Under the pieces are notes generated by a model. That model did no database searches. It was not told where the DNA came from and saw only the letters and a list, made by a program, of their open reading frames with translations. Below are positions 1 to 8,940 of a stretch of DNA of 64,000 nucleotides, in pieces. This DNA comes from Albidovulum sp. (GTDB taxonomy: Bacteria > Pseudomonadota > Alphaproteobacteria > Rhodobacterales > Rhodobacteraceae): assembly GCA_020637635.1 (NCBI GenBank), contig JACKKB010000005.1:1-64000 (forward strand). The letters run 5' to 3'. Position numbers and translations under genes: made by a program. Each line of letters begins with the position of its first letter. Within the stretch, counting starts at the first letter, position 1.

Positions 1-134
1 GCATCCTGACCCTGCGCGACGAAGACGCGCGCCGGGTCCGCGGGGCGGGGTCCGACTTCACCGCCGTCGGCACCGATGTCGGGCTCCTGGCCGAGGCGGC
101 GCGGCGCCTGGCGGAGCGTTCCCGGAACGCCTGA
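1..134 (+). CDS. HpcH/HpaI-family aldolase, C-terminal end (partial)
   Basis: Only the last 43 residues and the TGA stop are in the window; the gene starts before base 1. The tail reads ...GAGSDFTAVGTDVGLLAEAA..., which matches the closing segment of HpcH/HpaI aldolases (2-oxo-acid aldolases such as 2-dehydro-3-deoxyglucarate aldolase), where a G-x-D-F-x-A-V-G-x-D-x-G-L-L block is conserved. The substrate cannot be told from this piece. It converges on the minus-strand DUF4387/AtuA/Tct genes, which suggests, without proving, a role in breaking down the carboxylate those genes handle. Confidence 0.72.
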   Translation, partial: ILTLRDEDARRVRGAGSDFTAVGTDVGLLAEAARRLAERSRNA

Positions 135-525
135 CGGACGTGTGCCCGGTCGCCTTGCGCTCATCCTCCGGGCCTCTCACGGGCCGGTCCGGCCCCCCGA
201 GCCGACCATGCCGCGACGCGTGACCCGATAACCTTCCAGCGGCCAGCGGCCAGCAGCAGCGACCATCGGCCACGGGCGGCCGGCCGCGCCGGGCCGATAG
301 CGATCTCGGCGTCGAGAGCCTTCGCGCGATCGAGGCAGGGGAGACGCGGGTGGGGTCGTCGGGCAATCCCGTCGCCGTGGTCCGCAGCCGGGCCGATGCG
401 CCCGCCTGCCCATCGCCGCATCCAGGGTCGTGCCGCACCGGGGCCGCCGGGGCCATGTCAGCGCGCGCGATTGCCAGGGTCGCATGACCCATCGCCGGAA
501 GGTGGCGGGATCCTCTCTGCGCGGC
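135..525. other. Convergent intergenic stretch, no gene seen
   Basis: These 391 bases lie between the plus-strand aldolase end and the minus-strand DUF4387 end. Open frames here have no recognisable family, no convincing ribosome binding site, and continue across or against neighbouring genes. Short GC-rich inverted repeats occur near 180-200 and could form part of a bidirectional terminator, but no clear stem with a T-run was found. Confidence 0.5.
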
Positions 526-822
526 CTAAAGCTCCGCTTCCTCCAGAAGCGCTGCCCACTGGGCGCCATGCATGTCGCGGTCGTCGCGTGCGCCCTGGAC
601 GACGGGGCGCGGCACCGAGAACTTGACGACGTTGAGATCGGCGATGTCGAAGCGCTTCACGAGTTGCGCGGGCGTGCCGAGCAGCTCTGCCACCCGCTCG
701 GTCGCGAGCCGGGCCGACACCTCGGCGAAGGCCGCATCGCTGCCGCAGAAGATGTCGATCGTGACCCAGAAAGGCCCCGCGTTCTTCGAGCGCACCTTCA
801 GCACGCGTTCTCCAAGCGTCAT
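526..822 (-). CDS. DUF4387 family protein
   Basis: A 98-residue protein starting MTLGERVLKVRSKNAGP and ending EEAEL, the size and sequence pattern of DUF4387. DUF4387 is usually found next to, or fused to the end of, AtuA-type (DUF1446) proteins. Its start codon overlaps the stop of the upstream atuA-like gene in an ATGA arrangement, so the two are translationally coupled and probably form one functional unit. The biochemical role is not established. It is the last gene of the minus-strand operon tctC-tctB-tctA-atuA-DUF4387. Confidence 0.82.
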   Translation of the reverse strand: MTLGERVLKVRSKNAGPFWVTIDIFCGSDAAFAEVSARLATERVAELLGTPAQLVKRFDIADLNVVKFSVPRPVVQGARDDRDMHGAQWAALLEEAEL

Positions 823-2177
823 GCGCCCATCTCCGAAACCTCGATCCGGAACGCCGCCATCGGATCGTCGAGCGCCATCACATGGTTCAGCGCGAATTCG
901 TAAAGCGCGCCGCGGTCGGTCGAGGCCGGCGAATAGGGAAAGGCGAAGGTCGGCAGCTCCTCGTCCTCGCTCAGCGGGTAGTGCAGCACGAAGGGGTTGA
1001 TGAGCTTGACGATGTCGGTCGCGACGTCCTGGCGCGCGGCGGTGACGATGCCGAGAACGCCGACCTCGACCGGATCGCCCTGCCGGGTTTCCAGCACGCC
1101 AAGCGCGCCGTCGATCCCGATAAGCCGGAATTCCAGCGTGAATTCGGTCTGTTGCAGGCCCATCTTCGCCTCGATCCGGGCGCACATCGCGGCCCGAAGC
1201 TTGTCCGCCCAGAGGCGGGCATTGGCGACGTAGCGGCGATTGCGCAGGATCGCGAGGATGGTGCTCTGGTAGCCCGCGATCCGCGCCCCCTCGAGCTTTA
1301 CCGTATAGCGCCCCGGCACCCAGCGCGACCCCTCGACCCGGACCCGCCGGCCATTGAGCGCACGGTAGCGGGCTTCGCGCACGTCGAGATGCCCGCCCGG
1401 TTCGTGCAGCACGAAGGGATCGGAGTTCTCGTAGAGCATGTGGGCGGAAACCGAATGCGGCGTGCAGGCGGCGGTCTCGGCGAGCGGCTCGACCGTGAAG
1501 CCGGTCGCGTCGAAGAGCACCTGTATGACGCCCGAGGTCGGGTTCGTCGAACAGAGCGCCCCGCATTCGGCGATCTTGGCGCCGTGCCAGGCGCCGCCCG
1601 GATCGTCGCCGCGCAGAAGCGGCAGCGCCGAGATGATGGCGGTATCGGTGGTGCGGCCGCAGATCACGATCTCGGCGCCGGTGGCAAGGGCCGCCTGCAC
1701 CTGTTCGGCCCCGGCGAGCGCCACGATGTTGCTCATCGCCGCGATGCCCTCGGCGGTGATCTCTGGGGCGGGGCTGAGCGGCATGATCCGCCCTTCGGCC
1801 AGCGCCGCGACGATCCGCGCGGGCGGCTGGCCGCAATAGAGTCGCGCCACGCGAAGCCTCTGGCCAAGCTCGCGGGCGATCTCTTCGGTGATCTCGGCCA
1901 TCCAGTCGACCGTGGCGTCGGCGCCGCAGGTTCCGGCGGTGCCGATGACGAGCGGCACGCCCGCCTCGGCGCGCGCCTCCATCAGCTCGCGCCACTCGGC
2001 CTTCGTGGCGGCGCGGGCGTATTTCGACTGCCCGGCGCCGAGCGAGAAGGGGCCGCTGTCGGTGGACCCGCCGTCGATGGCGATGATGTCGGGCCGCTGC
2101 GCGACGCCGCGAGCGAGCGCCCCGCGATCGAACCCGAGCCCGAGAACGCCCGAGGGTACCAGGACGCGCGTTGCCAC
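819..2177 (-). CDS. AtuA/DUF1446-family acyl-CoA metabolism protein
   Basis: A 452-residue protein with the DUF1446/AtuA pattern: an N-terminal IDGGSTDSGPFSLG motif around residue 34, GTAGTCGAD near 80, and a conserved MSNIVALAGAEQ segment. AtuA was named from acyclic terpene (citronellol/geraniol) utilisation in Pseudomonas. Many relatives sit instead beside carboxylate transporters, as here. It lies 15 bp downstream of tctA and overlaps DUF4387 by 4 bp, so it is probably co-transcribed with the transporter and acts on what is imported. No terpene-pathway genes are nearby, so the AtuA name should be read as a family label. Confidence 0.82.
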   Translation of the reverse strand: MATRVLVPSGVLGLGFDRGALARGVAQRPDIIAIDGGSTDSGPFSLGAGQSKYARAATKAEWRELMEARAEAGVPLVIGTAGTCGADATVDWMAEITEEIARELGQRLRVARLYCGQPPARIVAALAEGRIMPLSPAPEITAEGIAAMSNIVALAGAEQVQAALATGAEIVICGRTTDTAIISALPLLRGDDPGGAWHGAKIAECGALCSTNPTSGVIQVLFDATGFTVEPLAETAACTPHSVSAHMLYENSDPFVLHEPGGHLDVREARYRALNGRRVRVEGSRWVPGRYTVKLEGARIAGYQSTILAILRNRRYVANARLWADKLRAAMCARIEAKMGLQQTEFTLEFRLIGIDGALGVLETRQGDPVEVGVLGIVTAARQDVATDIVKLINPFVLHYPLSEDEELPTFAFPYSPASTDRGALYEFALNHVMALDDPMAAFRIEVSEMGA

Positions 2178-2192
2178 CCCTTGTCTCCTTTC

Positions 2193-3719
2193 TCAGTCCT
2201 GGTCGGCCACGCCATCGCCCGGCAGCGGCGGCCGCCGCAGCAGCCCGCGCAGGAACATCGGCGCGACGAACCCGCCGATGGCGGCGATCCAGAGCACGAT
2301 GGCGATCGGCGAGGAGAAGAGATAGGTCCAGTCGCCGTCCGACAGCGTCATCGCCTTGCGCAGCGAGTTCTCCATCTGGTTGCCGAGGAGCACGCCGAGG
2401 ATGACCGGCACGAGCGGCACCTCGAGCTTGCGCAGGATGTAGCCGCCGATGCCGAAGACCACCATCATCAGCAGGTCGAAATAGCTGCCCGAGAGCGAGT
2501 AGACGCCGACGAAGGAGACCATGGTGACACCGGGCAGCAGCACATAGGCCGGCACCGAAAGGATGTAGACGAAGATCCGCACCATCGGCACGTTCATGAC
2601 CAGAAGCACGATATTGGCGATGAAGAGCGTGGCGATGAGGCCCCAGACCACATCCGGCCGGTCGGCGAAGAGAAGCGGCCCGGGCGTGATGTTGAGCGTC
2701 ATCAGGAGCGCGAGCAGCACCGCCGTGGTGCCCGATCCCGGCACGCCGAGTGTCAGCATCGGCACCAGCGCTCCGCCGGCGGCGGCGTTGTTGCCGGCCT
2801 CGGGCGCGGCCACGCCCTTGGGGTTGCCGGTGCCGAAGGTGTCGCCGTCCCGGGCGATCGCCTTTTCCGACATGTAGGCCATGAAGGAACCGAGCGAGGC
2901 GCCGGCGCCGGGCAGGACGCCGGCGAAGAAGCCCAGGATCGAGGCCCGTAGCATGACCCACTTGCAGTTGAGGATTTCGCGGATCGGCAGCGTGACCTTG
3001 TCGAGCTTCACGCCGACCGCGCTGTCCTTGCCGTGGCTCTCGATGAAGAAGAAGACCTCGGCCACGGCGAAAAGCCCGACGATGGCGACGAGGAAGTTGA
3101 TGCCGTCGTTCAGGTGCAGGTTGCCGAAGGTGTAGCGCGCCGTGGTTCCGTTGTTGGGGTCGATGCCGATCATGGCGATGGAAAGACCGATGAGCGCGGC
3201 GATCGCGGACTTGGCCTGGTTCTTGCCGGCCAGCCCGCCGAGCGTGCAGAAGGCAAGCAGGTAGAGTGCGAAATATTCCGCAGGACCAAAGAGATAGGCC
3301 ACGCGGGCCAGAAGCGGCGCCATCACCGCAAGTCCGATCGTGGCCAGGAACGACCCCGCGAACGAGGCGACGCCGGACAGAACCAGCGCATCGCCGGCGC
3401 GGCCCTGGCGCGCCATCGGGTAGCCGTCGAGCGTGGTCATCACCGCCGGCTCGTCGCCGGGGATGTTGAGCAGGATCGAGGAGATCCGCCCGCCATACAT
3501 CGCCCCGTAATAGACCGAGGTCAGAAGCGCCAGCGCCTCGGTCGCATCGAAGCCCATGGTGAAGGCCAGCGGAATGAGGATCGCCACGCCGTTGGCCGGG
3601 CCGAGGCCGGGCAGGGCGCCGATGATCGTGCCGAGAAAGCAGCCCACCACCGCCAGGAAGAGGGTGAAGGGCGTCACCGCGACGGAGAAGCCGAGCGCGA
3701 GGTTCGAGAGCGTGTCCAT
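2193..3719 (-). CDS. tctA: Tripartite tricarboxylate transporter, large permease TctA
   Basis: A 508-residue, strongly hydrophobic protein with many membrane spans. It carries the TctA hallmark near residues 33-45 (GALPGLGPANGVA) and a second, inverted-repeat-like glycine/proline motif near the middle (GVLPGAGASLGSFMAY). TctA is the main inner-membrane channel of TTT systems and works with TctB and the periplasmic binder TctC. The length is normal for the family (about 500). It is 13 bp from tctB in an operon with tctC, tctB, the AtuA-like gene and DUF4387. The substrate is unknown; TTT systems carry citrate, tricarballylate, aromatic acids and other carboxylates. Confidence 0.95.
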   Translation of the reverse strand: MDTLSNLALGFSVAVTPFTLFLAVVGCFLGTIIGALPGLGPANGVAILIPLAFTMGFDATEALALLTSVYYGAMYGGRISSILLNIPGDEPAVMTTLDGYPMARQGRAGDALVLSGVASFAGSFLATIGLAVMAPLLARVAYLFGPAEYFALYLLAFCTLGGLAGKNQAKSAIAALIGLSIAMIGIDPNNGTTARYTFGNLHLNDGINFLVAIVGLFAVAEVFFFIESHGKDSAVGVKLDKVTLPIREILNCKWVMLRASILGFFAGVLPGAGASLGSFMAYMSEKAIARDGDTFGTGNPKGVAAPEAGNNAAAGGALVPMLTLGVPGSGTTAVLLALLMTLNITPGPLLFADRPDVVWGLIATLFIANIVLLVMNVPMVRIFVYILSVPAYVLLPGVTMVSFVGVYSLSGSYFDLLMMVVFGIGGYILRKLEVPLVPVILGVLLGNQMENSLRKAMTLSDGDWTYLFSSPIAIVLWIAAIGGFVAPMFLRGLLRRPPLPGDGVADQD

Positions 3720-3732
3720 GCCGGTCTCCGGG

Positions 3733-4173
3733 TCAGAAGGGCCAGCGCCAGGGCACGAGCGTGAGGCCGAGCGCGTATTTGAAGATGAGGAAGAGGCCGA
3801 CGCTGAGCCCGGCGCCGGTCAGCGTCGCGCGTAGGGCATCGGGCCGGATCAGCACCGCGATGACGCCCGAGGCGATGGCCGTCGGAAGCAGGAAGCCGAA
3901 GGGCTTGAGCGCATAGGCATAGCCCACCATCACCACCACCGCGACCGCGATCCGCAGAAGCGACATCGCATGCGGCCAGTCCGGCTCGGGATCCGGCCGT
4001 GCCATCATGAGGCCGCCGCAGAGGACCATCAGCCCGGCGATGAGGATCGGAAAGACCTTGGGCCCGACCGGGCCGCTGGCGAAGAACGGCTCCTGGAACT
4101 GGAGGGCGCCGGCGATCATCGCCAGCGCCACCAGAACGATCGCCAGGCCGAAGACCCGGTCGGAGCGTATCAC
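3733..4173 (-). CDS. tctB: Tripartite tricarboxylate transporter, small membrane subunit TctB
   Basis: A 146-residue membrane protein with about four hydrophobic helices, beginning (GTG) IRSDRVFGLAIVLVAL and ending LVPWRWPF. The start chosen is a GTG overlapping the tctC stop (GTGA, 4170-4173). An in-frame upstream extension would run antisense-like through tctC and is rejected. Size, topology and position between tctC and tctA match TctB, the poorly conserved small subunit of TTT transporters. It is coupled to tctC by the 4-bp overlap. Confidence 0.88.
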   Translation of the reverse strand: MIRSDRVFGLAIVLVALAMIAGALQFQEPFFASGPVGPKVFPILIAGLMVLCGGLMMARPDPEPDWPHAMSLLRIAVAVVVMVGYAYALKPFGFLLPTAIASGVIAVLIRPDALRATLTGAGLSVGLFLIFKYALGLTLVPWRWPF

Positions 4174-5138
4174 TGGATGACCCCGAGTTCCCGCGACATG
4201 GTCTCGGTATCGGCGATCACCTTGTCGACCCAGCCCTGGAAGTCGGCACCGACCTTGGTGAACGGGGCGAGCCCGTTGTCGGCCATGATCTGCTTCCATT
4301 CGGCGCTGTCGGCGACGGCCTGAAGCTTCTCGGCCCAGGCGTTGAACTGGTCGTCCGAGATGCCCTTGGGCACGTAGAGCCCGCGCCAGTTGACGGCGAC
4401 GACGTCAAAGCCCTGTTCCTTGGCGGTCGGGATGTCCTCGAACCCCGGCACGCGCTCGTCGGTCAGCACCGCGAGGATGCGGATGTCGCCCGACTTCAGA
4501 AAGCCGATGGTTTCGGACATGTCGCCGGTCATCGCCTGGGTATGGCCGCCGATCGTCTGCGTGATCGCATCGGCGCCGCCGTCGACGGCGATGTATTTCA
4601 CCGCGCGGATGTCGGTGAAGCCGCCGGCCTCAAGCACCTGCAGCGGCTTCATGTGGTCGAAGCCGCCAGCCGCCGATCCGCCGGCGAAGGCCACCGAACC
4701 GGGATCGGCCTTCACCGCGTCGACGAGGTCGGTCAGCGTCTTGAACGGGCTGTCCTTGGCGACCACGATCACGCCCGGATCGGCGCCGATCGCGCCCACG
4801 AAGCGGACCTGGTCTGCGGTCATTCCGGCAAAGGCATTCTGCGCCAGCCGCGTCGTCGTCGCCGACGAGGCCGCGACGATCAGGTCGGGGTCGTCGCCGC
4901 GCTCGGTCACGACATAGCCATAGGCCACGCCACCGCCGCCGCCGGCCATGTTGGTGACCTGCACCGGCTGATCGACGAGCTTCAGATCGTACAGCAGCTT
5001 GCCGACCTGACGGCAGGTGAAGTCCCAGCCGCCGCCGGGGTTCGCCGGCGCGATGCACTCGGTGGCAAAGCTTGCCGATGCCGCCATGAGGCTGATTGCG
5101 GCGCTGGTGCCCAGCGCCCTGATGAGGGTCAGTTTCAT
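4170..5138 (-). CDS. tctC: Periplasmic substrate-binding protein TctC
   Basis: A 322-residue protein with an N-terminal signal peptide (MKLTLIRALG... cleaved around ASASFA). It has TctC/Bug-family features: an AGGSAAGGFDHMKP segment, a MTGDMSETI motif, and a C-terminal domain in which the mature protein clamps its ligand. It captures the carboxylate and hands it to TctAB. It is the first gene of the minus-strand operon and faces tctD across a 141-bp divergent gap, the usual arrangement when TctDE controls expression of tctCBA. Confidence 0.94.
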   Translation of the reverse strand: MKLTLIRALGTSAAISLMAASASFATECIAPANPGGGWDFTCRQVGKLLYDLKLVDQPVQVTNMAGGGGGVAYGYVVTERGDDPDLIVAASSATTTRLAQNAFAGMTADQVRFVGAIGADPGVIVVAKDSPFKTLTDLVDAVKADPGSVAFAGGSAAGGFDHMKPLQVLEAGGFTDIRAVKYIAVDGGADAITQTIGGHTQAMTGDMSETIGFLKSGDIRILAVLTDERVPGFEDIPTAKEQGFDVVAVNWRGLYVPKGISDDQFNAWAEKLQAVADSAEWKQIMADNGLAPFTKVGADFQGWVDKVIADTETMSRELGVIQ

Positions 5139-5279
5139 CCTTGTCCTCCCAGACAGTCAGATACGCCGCCGCTCTCCGGGGCGACGCTTGCGCCGGCCAG
5201 TCAAAGCTGGAAAGCTGACACCAACCTGTCACGGGCGGCACAAAATGCGCAATGGTCATTCGGCGGGCCGGGCAAACCG
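5139..5279. promoter_or_regulatory. Divergent tctC / tctD promoter region
   Basis: These 141 bp separate the divergent starts of tctC and tctD. The part before tctD (about 5190-5275) is poorer in GC than its surroundings and includes TTGCGCCGG- and CAAAATGCGCAATGG-like stretches. TctD-type regulators normally bind in such a gap to activate the transporter genes. No specific repeat that I would call a TctD box is clear by eye. Confidence 0.45.
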
Positions 5280-5966
5280 ATGAGGTTTCTTCTGGTCGAG
5301 GACAATCGCGAACTTTCGGCCTCGGTCGCGATGCGGCTGGCGCTCGACGGCCACGCCGTCGATGCGGCCGCGACCCTGGCCGAGGCGGCCGATTGCCTGG
5401 CGGCTGCCAGCTACGACCTGATTCTGCTCGACATCATGCTGCCGGATGGCGACGGGCGCGCGTTTCTCGCCCGCCATCGCCGTGCCGAGGACCGCACCCC
5501 GGTCATCGTCATGACCGCGCGGTCGGCCGTCTCCGACCGCGTCGACGCGCTCGACACGGGCGCCGACGACTACATCACCAAACCCTTCGATTTCGCCGAG
5601 CTCGAGGCCCGATGCCGCGCCGTCCTGCGCCGCCGGGGCGGCGAGGCGCAAAGCCTGCGCAGCTACGCCGATCTCGTCTTCGACCCCTTCGCGGCGACCT
5701 TGACCGTGGCCGGCGAAAGCCGCGACCTGCGCTCGCGCGAGATGCGGCTCTTCGAACTCTTCATCGCCGCGCCGGGGCGGATCCTGTCCAAGGATCACCT
5801 CTGCGACCGGCTCTTCTCGTTCTCCGAGCCGGTCTCCGACAATGCGATCGAGGTCTATGTCGGCCGCCTGCGCAAGAAGCTCGCCGGCAGCCGGACGCGG
5901 ATCGAGACGGTGCGCGGGCTCGGCTATCGGCTGACCGACCAGGCGGGGCAGGGCGGCGGCGCATGA
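5280..5966 (+). CDS. tctD: OmpR-family response regulator TctD
   Basis: A 228-residue two-domain regulator. The receiver domain (1-120) has acidic-pocket residues E7/D8, phosphoacceptor D51 (LLDIMLPDGDG) and conserved K101 (TKPF). The winged-helix DNA-binding domain covers roughly 130-225 and ends VRGLGYRL. The start was chosen at the ATG giving MRFLLVEDN; longer in-frame extensions cross the tctC region. It overlaps the histidine kinase by 4 bp and is divergent from tctC, so it is expected to regulate uptake of the TTT substrate. Confidence 0.92.
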   Translation: MRFLLVEDNRELSASVAMRLALDGHAVDAAATLAEAADCLAAASYDLILLDIMLPDGDGRAFLARHRRAEDRTPVIVMTARSAVSDRVDALDTGADDYITKPFDFAELEARCRAVLRRRGGEAQSLRSYADLVFDPFAATLTVAGESRDLRSREMRLFELFIAAPGRILSKDHLCDRLFSFSEPVSDNAIEVYVGRLRKKLAGSRTRIETVRGLGYRLTDQAGQGGGA

Positions 5967-7378
5967 CCCGCCGGCGGCCGACCTCGCTGCGCCGTCGGCT
6001 GGTGATCCAGCTTCTGGCGCTCTCGGCCGTTCTGTCGGCGCTGATCTTTCTTGCGGTGCGCATCAGCGCCGACCGCGCCTCAGAAGAGACACTCGACGCG
6101 GTGCTCGGTGCCGCCGCCGTCTCGCTTGCCGAGGCGATGCGCGGCGGCGACCGCGATGGCGGCAGCGTGACCGTCGACCTCTCGCCCGTGACCTTCTCGA
6201 TGCTCGCGGCGATGGGCGAGGAGCGGATATTCTACCGCGTCGATCTCGACGGCAGGACGGTCACCGGCTACGGCGACCTGCCGTTGCCCGCCGAGCTGCC
6301 CGATGCGCTGGCGCCACGCTTCTACACGGTCGGCTTCCGCGATACCGAGCTGCGCGTGGCCGCCGTGCGGCGCAGCCTGATGGTCGCCGGCAGGCCGGCG
6401 CCGCTGCTCGTGCTGCTCGGCCAGACCCGCGATGGCCAGGAAGCGATCGCCGAGGGGCTTGCCAATCGCGCCGCACTTGTCGGGCTCGTCGTCTTTTCGG
6501 CCGCCGCCATCTTCAGCCTGCTTGCCGCGGGGTCGCTGCTGCGTCCCATAGGCACCCTTGCCGAGGCCGTCGGCCGCCGCGGCCCGCGCGACCTGAGGCC
6601 GCTGCGCGATCAGGCGCCGGCCGAGCTTTCGCCCTTCGTCACCGCGCTCAACGGCTTCATCGCCCGCCTGCGGGGCACTCTCTCGCAGACCGAGACCTTC
6701 ATCGCCGAGGCCGCCCATCACATCCGCACGCCGCTTTCGGTGATGCGCAACGAGGCCGAACTGGCGCTGCGCGAGACCAGCGACGAACCTGCGCGGGCCC
6801 GGCTCCGCCGCCTCATCCGCGCCGTCGACGAAGGCGCACGCTCGGCCGGGCAGCTTCTCGACCATGCCACCGTCCTTTACCGCGCCGGCCAGCAGGAGAT
6901 GGCCGAGATCGCGCTCGGGCCGCTCGTCGCGGCGCTGGTCGAACGCAGCCGCCCGATCGCCGCGATGCGCGACATCACGCTCCTGCCGAGCCTGCCGGCA
7001 GAGCCGCTGCGGATCCGGGGCGATGCCGTCCTGATCGAGGCGGCGCTGCGCAACCTGCTCGACAACGCCGTGAAATATTCGCCTCCCGACAGCGCGATCG
7101 ACATCGTGCTCGCCACCCTCGCGCCCGCAGGGGGAGGCGCCGGCGCCGCCATGGCCGAGATCCGCATCGCCGACCGCGGCCGCGGCCTTGACGGTGCCGC
7201 GCCGCAGGCCTTCACGATCCGTTTCCGCCGCGGCAGCAACGTCGGCGACGTGCCCGGATCGGGTCTTGGGCTGACCATCGTGGCCGAGGCGGCGGCGGCG
7301 ATGGGCGGGCGGTTCGACCTGTCGCCAAGGGAAGGAGGCGGCACATGCGCAACATTCGCGCTGCCCTTGCCGGGCTGA
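5963..7378 (+). CDS. tctE: Sensor histidine kinase TctE
   Basis: A 471-residue membrane kinase. It has one membrane span near 12-33, a periplasmic sensor domain of about 130 residues, a second span near 170-192, a HAMP-like linker, and a dimerisation domain with the H-box AHHIRTPL (phospho-His about 252). The N-box NLLDNAVKYS and G-boxes DRGRGLDG and GSGLGLTIV follow near the C terminus. It is the partner of the preceding response regulator, by ATGA overlap. The last 34 bases overlap the downstream binding-protein gene in another frame. Confidence 0.92.
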   Translation: MTRRRPTSLRRRLVIQLLALSAVLSALIFLAVRISADRASEETLDAVLGAAAVSLAEAMRGGDRDGGSVTVDLSPVTFSMLAAMGEERIFYRVDLDGRTVTGYGDLPLPAELPDALAPRFYTVGFRDTELRVAAVRRSLMVAGRPAPLLVLLGQTRDGQEAIAEGLANRAALVGLVVFSAAAIFSLLAAGSLLRPIGTLAEAVGRRGPRDLRPLRDQAPAELSPFVTALNGFIARLRGTLSQTETFIAEAAHHIRTPLSVMRNEAELALRETSDEPARARLRRLIRAVDEGARSAGQLLDHATVLYRAGQQEMAEIALGPLVAALVERSRPIAAMRDITLLPSLPAEPLRIRGDAVLIEAALRNLLDNAVKYSPPDSAIDIVLATLAPAGGGAGAAMAEIRIADRGRGLDGAAPQAFTIRFRRGSNVGDVPGSGLGLTIVAEAAAAMGGRFDLSPREGGGTCATFALPLPG

Positions 7379-8391
7379 TCCTCGCGCTTGCGGGGCCGGT
7401 CATGCCGGCCCGGGGCTACGAGATCGAGGCCAGCGCGCACTTCGGGCCGCCGGACGCAGCGCGCCGGCTCGCGGTTCTCTCGACCACCGACATCGACTTC
7501 CTGCGCCCGGTGATCGAGGGCTGGCTCGCGCGCACGCCCGGGATCGGGCTCGACTACACGCTCGCCTCCAGCCAGGAAGTCTACCGCGCCATCGCCGAAG
7601 AGGGCGCGGTCTTCGATGTCGTCATCTCCTCGGCGATGGACCTGCAGATGAAGCTCGCCAACGACGGCTTCGCGCGGCCGCTGCCGGCCGAGATGCTGCG
7701 GACCCGGCCCGACTGGTCGCGCTGGCGCAACCTTCTCGTCGCCGTGGCGCAGGAGCCGGTGACGATGATCCTGTCGGACCATGCGCTCGACGGCGGCTTG
7801 CCGATGCCGCATACCCGCCGCGACCTGATCGCGCTTCTGCGCGACCATCCCGACCGGTTCCGCGGCCGCGTCGGCACCTACGACCCCGAGGTTTCCGGCG
7901 CCGGCTACCTCTTCGCCGCGCAGGAGGCGCGCCTCTCGGACACCTTCTGGCGTCTGGCCGAGGTCATGGGCCGGCTCGACGCGCGGCTCTTCTGCTGCTC
8001 CGGCGACATGATCGCGGCGGTGCGGCAGGGCGATCTCCTGATCGCCTACAACGTTCTCGGCAGCTATGCGGCGGCGGACGGCCGCACCGCGCCCGGCTTC
8101 GTCGTCGTCGAGCCCGAGGACTTCACGCTGACGCTGCTGCGCACCGCGCTGGTGCCGCGCGGGGCCGCCGATCCGACGACGGCCGAAGCATTCGTGGCCT
8201 TTCTCCTGTCGCCCGGCGGCCAGCAACTGATCTCTGCCGCCGCCGGCCTTCCCGCGATCGACGCGGGCGCCTTCGCGCTGAAACCCTATCTGCGGCCGAT
8301 CCGTCTCGATCCCGGCCTGCTCGCCCCGCTCGACAGGATTTCAAGGCAAGGCTTTCTCGCGGAATGGCGCGCGGCGATGGATCAACCCTGA
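7345..8391 (+). CDS. Periplasmic ABC-type (AfuA/iron-like) substrate-binding protein linked to TctDE
   Basis: A 348-residue protein with a Sec signal peptide (MRNIRAALAGLILALAG..., cleavage about residue 24) and the fold signature of extracellular solute-binding proteins: LAVLSTTDIDF near the mature N terminus and GTYDPEVSGAGYLFAAQEA near the hinge. A strong GGAAGGAGG ribosome site sits before its ATG, inside the end of tctE. No ABC permease or ATPase follows. It may therefore be an accessory sensor that presents ligand to TctE rather than a transporter part, an arrangement common in TctDE-type loci. The ligand is unknown. Confidence 0.85.
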   Translation: MRNIRAALAGLILALAGPVMPARGYEIEASAHFGPPDAARRLAVLSTTDIDFLRPVIEGWLARTPGIGLDYTLASSQEVYRAIAEEGAVFDVVISSAMDLQMKLANDGFARPLPAEMLRTRPDWSRWRNLLVAVAQEPVTMILSDHALDGGLPMPHTRRDLIALLRDHPDRFRGRVGTYDPEVSGAGYLFAAQEARLSDTFWRLAEVMGRLDARLFCCSGDMIAAVRQGDLLIAYNVLGSYAAADGRTAPGFVVVEPEDFTLTLLRTALVPRGAADPTTAEAFVAFLLSPGGQQLISAAAGLPAIDAGAFALKPYLRPIRLDPGLLAPLDRISRQGFLAEWRAAMDQP

Positions 8392-8879
8392 GCGCGGGAG
8401 GGGAGGGGCGGCAGCCGTCGCTGGGCGCCGAGGCCGGAACCCGGATCGCTGGCAGAGCATGACCGGTCCATCGCCTGCCCGAGAGACACGCACCGGGCGG
8501 CTCGGCGCGTCCGGTCCGCGGGCACATATCCGTCACGCAGAAAGCGCGGTGGACAACATCCTTTCAATGGATTCGATACCCTTTGTCGGCGGTGCCGTCG
8601 GTTGACCCGGTGGGTCGGGGAAAGTGGCGCCGAATCGTCGCGTCACCGGTCCTGTTGCTTCATGGACCGCCACGGCTGCCGGCCGGCGGCCCCCCGGATC
8701 CGTCGAGACGATCTCGCCCCTCCCGGAAGGGCGAGGGCAATCGCGCCGGCTTGGGGGCGGTCTCGCGCGCAGCGGCGCGGCGGGCGCCGATCAGCGCCAC
8801 CGCGCTTGCCGTCGCGCGACGGGTCGCGTCCCCGGGCATCCCGGATTGCCGTCGCGGCGCGTCCGTGCGAGGGTTTGAT
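8392..8879. other. Gene-free stretch before the molybdenum hydroxylase operon
   Basis: No coding region with recognisable similarity was found in these roughly 490 bases on either strand. A short AT-richer patch (about 8555-8580, with TTTCAATGGATTCGATAC) stands out in otherwise GC-rich DNA and could hold regulatory sites. Open frames here lack ribosome sites and family signals. Confidence 0.5.
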
Positions 8880-8908
8880 TTGACAGCGCGCGGCGCCGGT
8901 CATACCGT
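8880..8908 (+). promoter_or_regulatory. Predicted sigma-70-type promoter for the Mo-hydroxylase operon
   Basis: A perfect TTGACA (8880-8885) is followed after exactly 17 bp by TACCGT (8903-8908), which keeps the key T and A at the first two positions and the final T of a -10 box. It lies 32 bp before the GTG start of the FAD subunit, in a locally AT-richer patch. Inference from consensus only. Confidence 0.5.
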
Positions 8909-8940
8909 TAGCATACAAGCAATATCGCGAGGCTGGTGCC

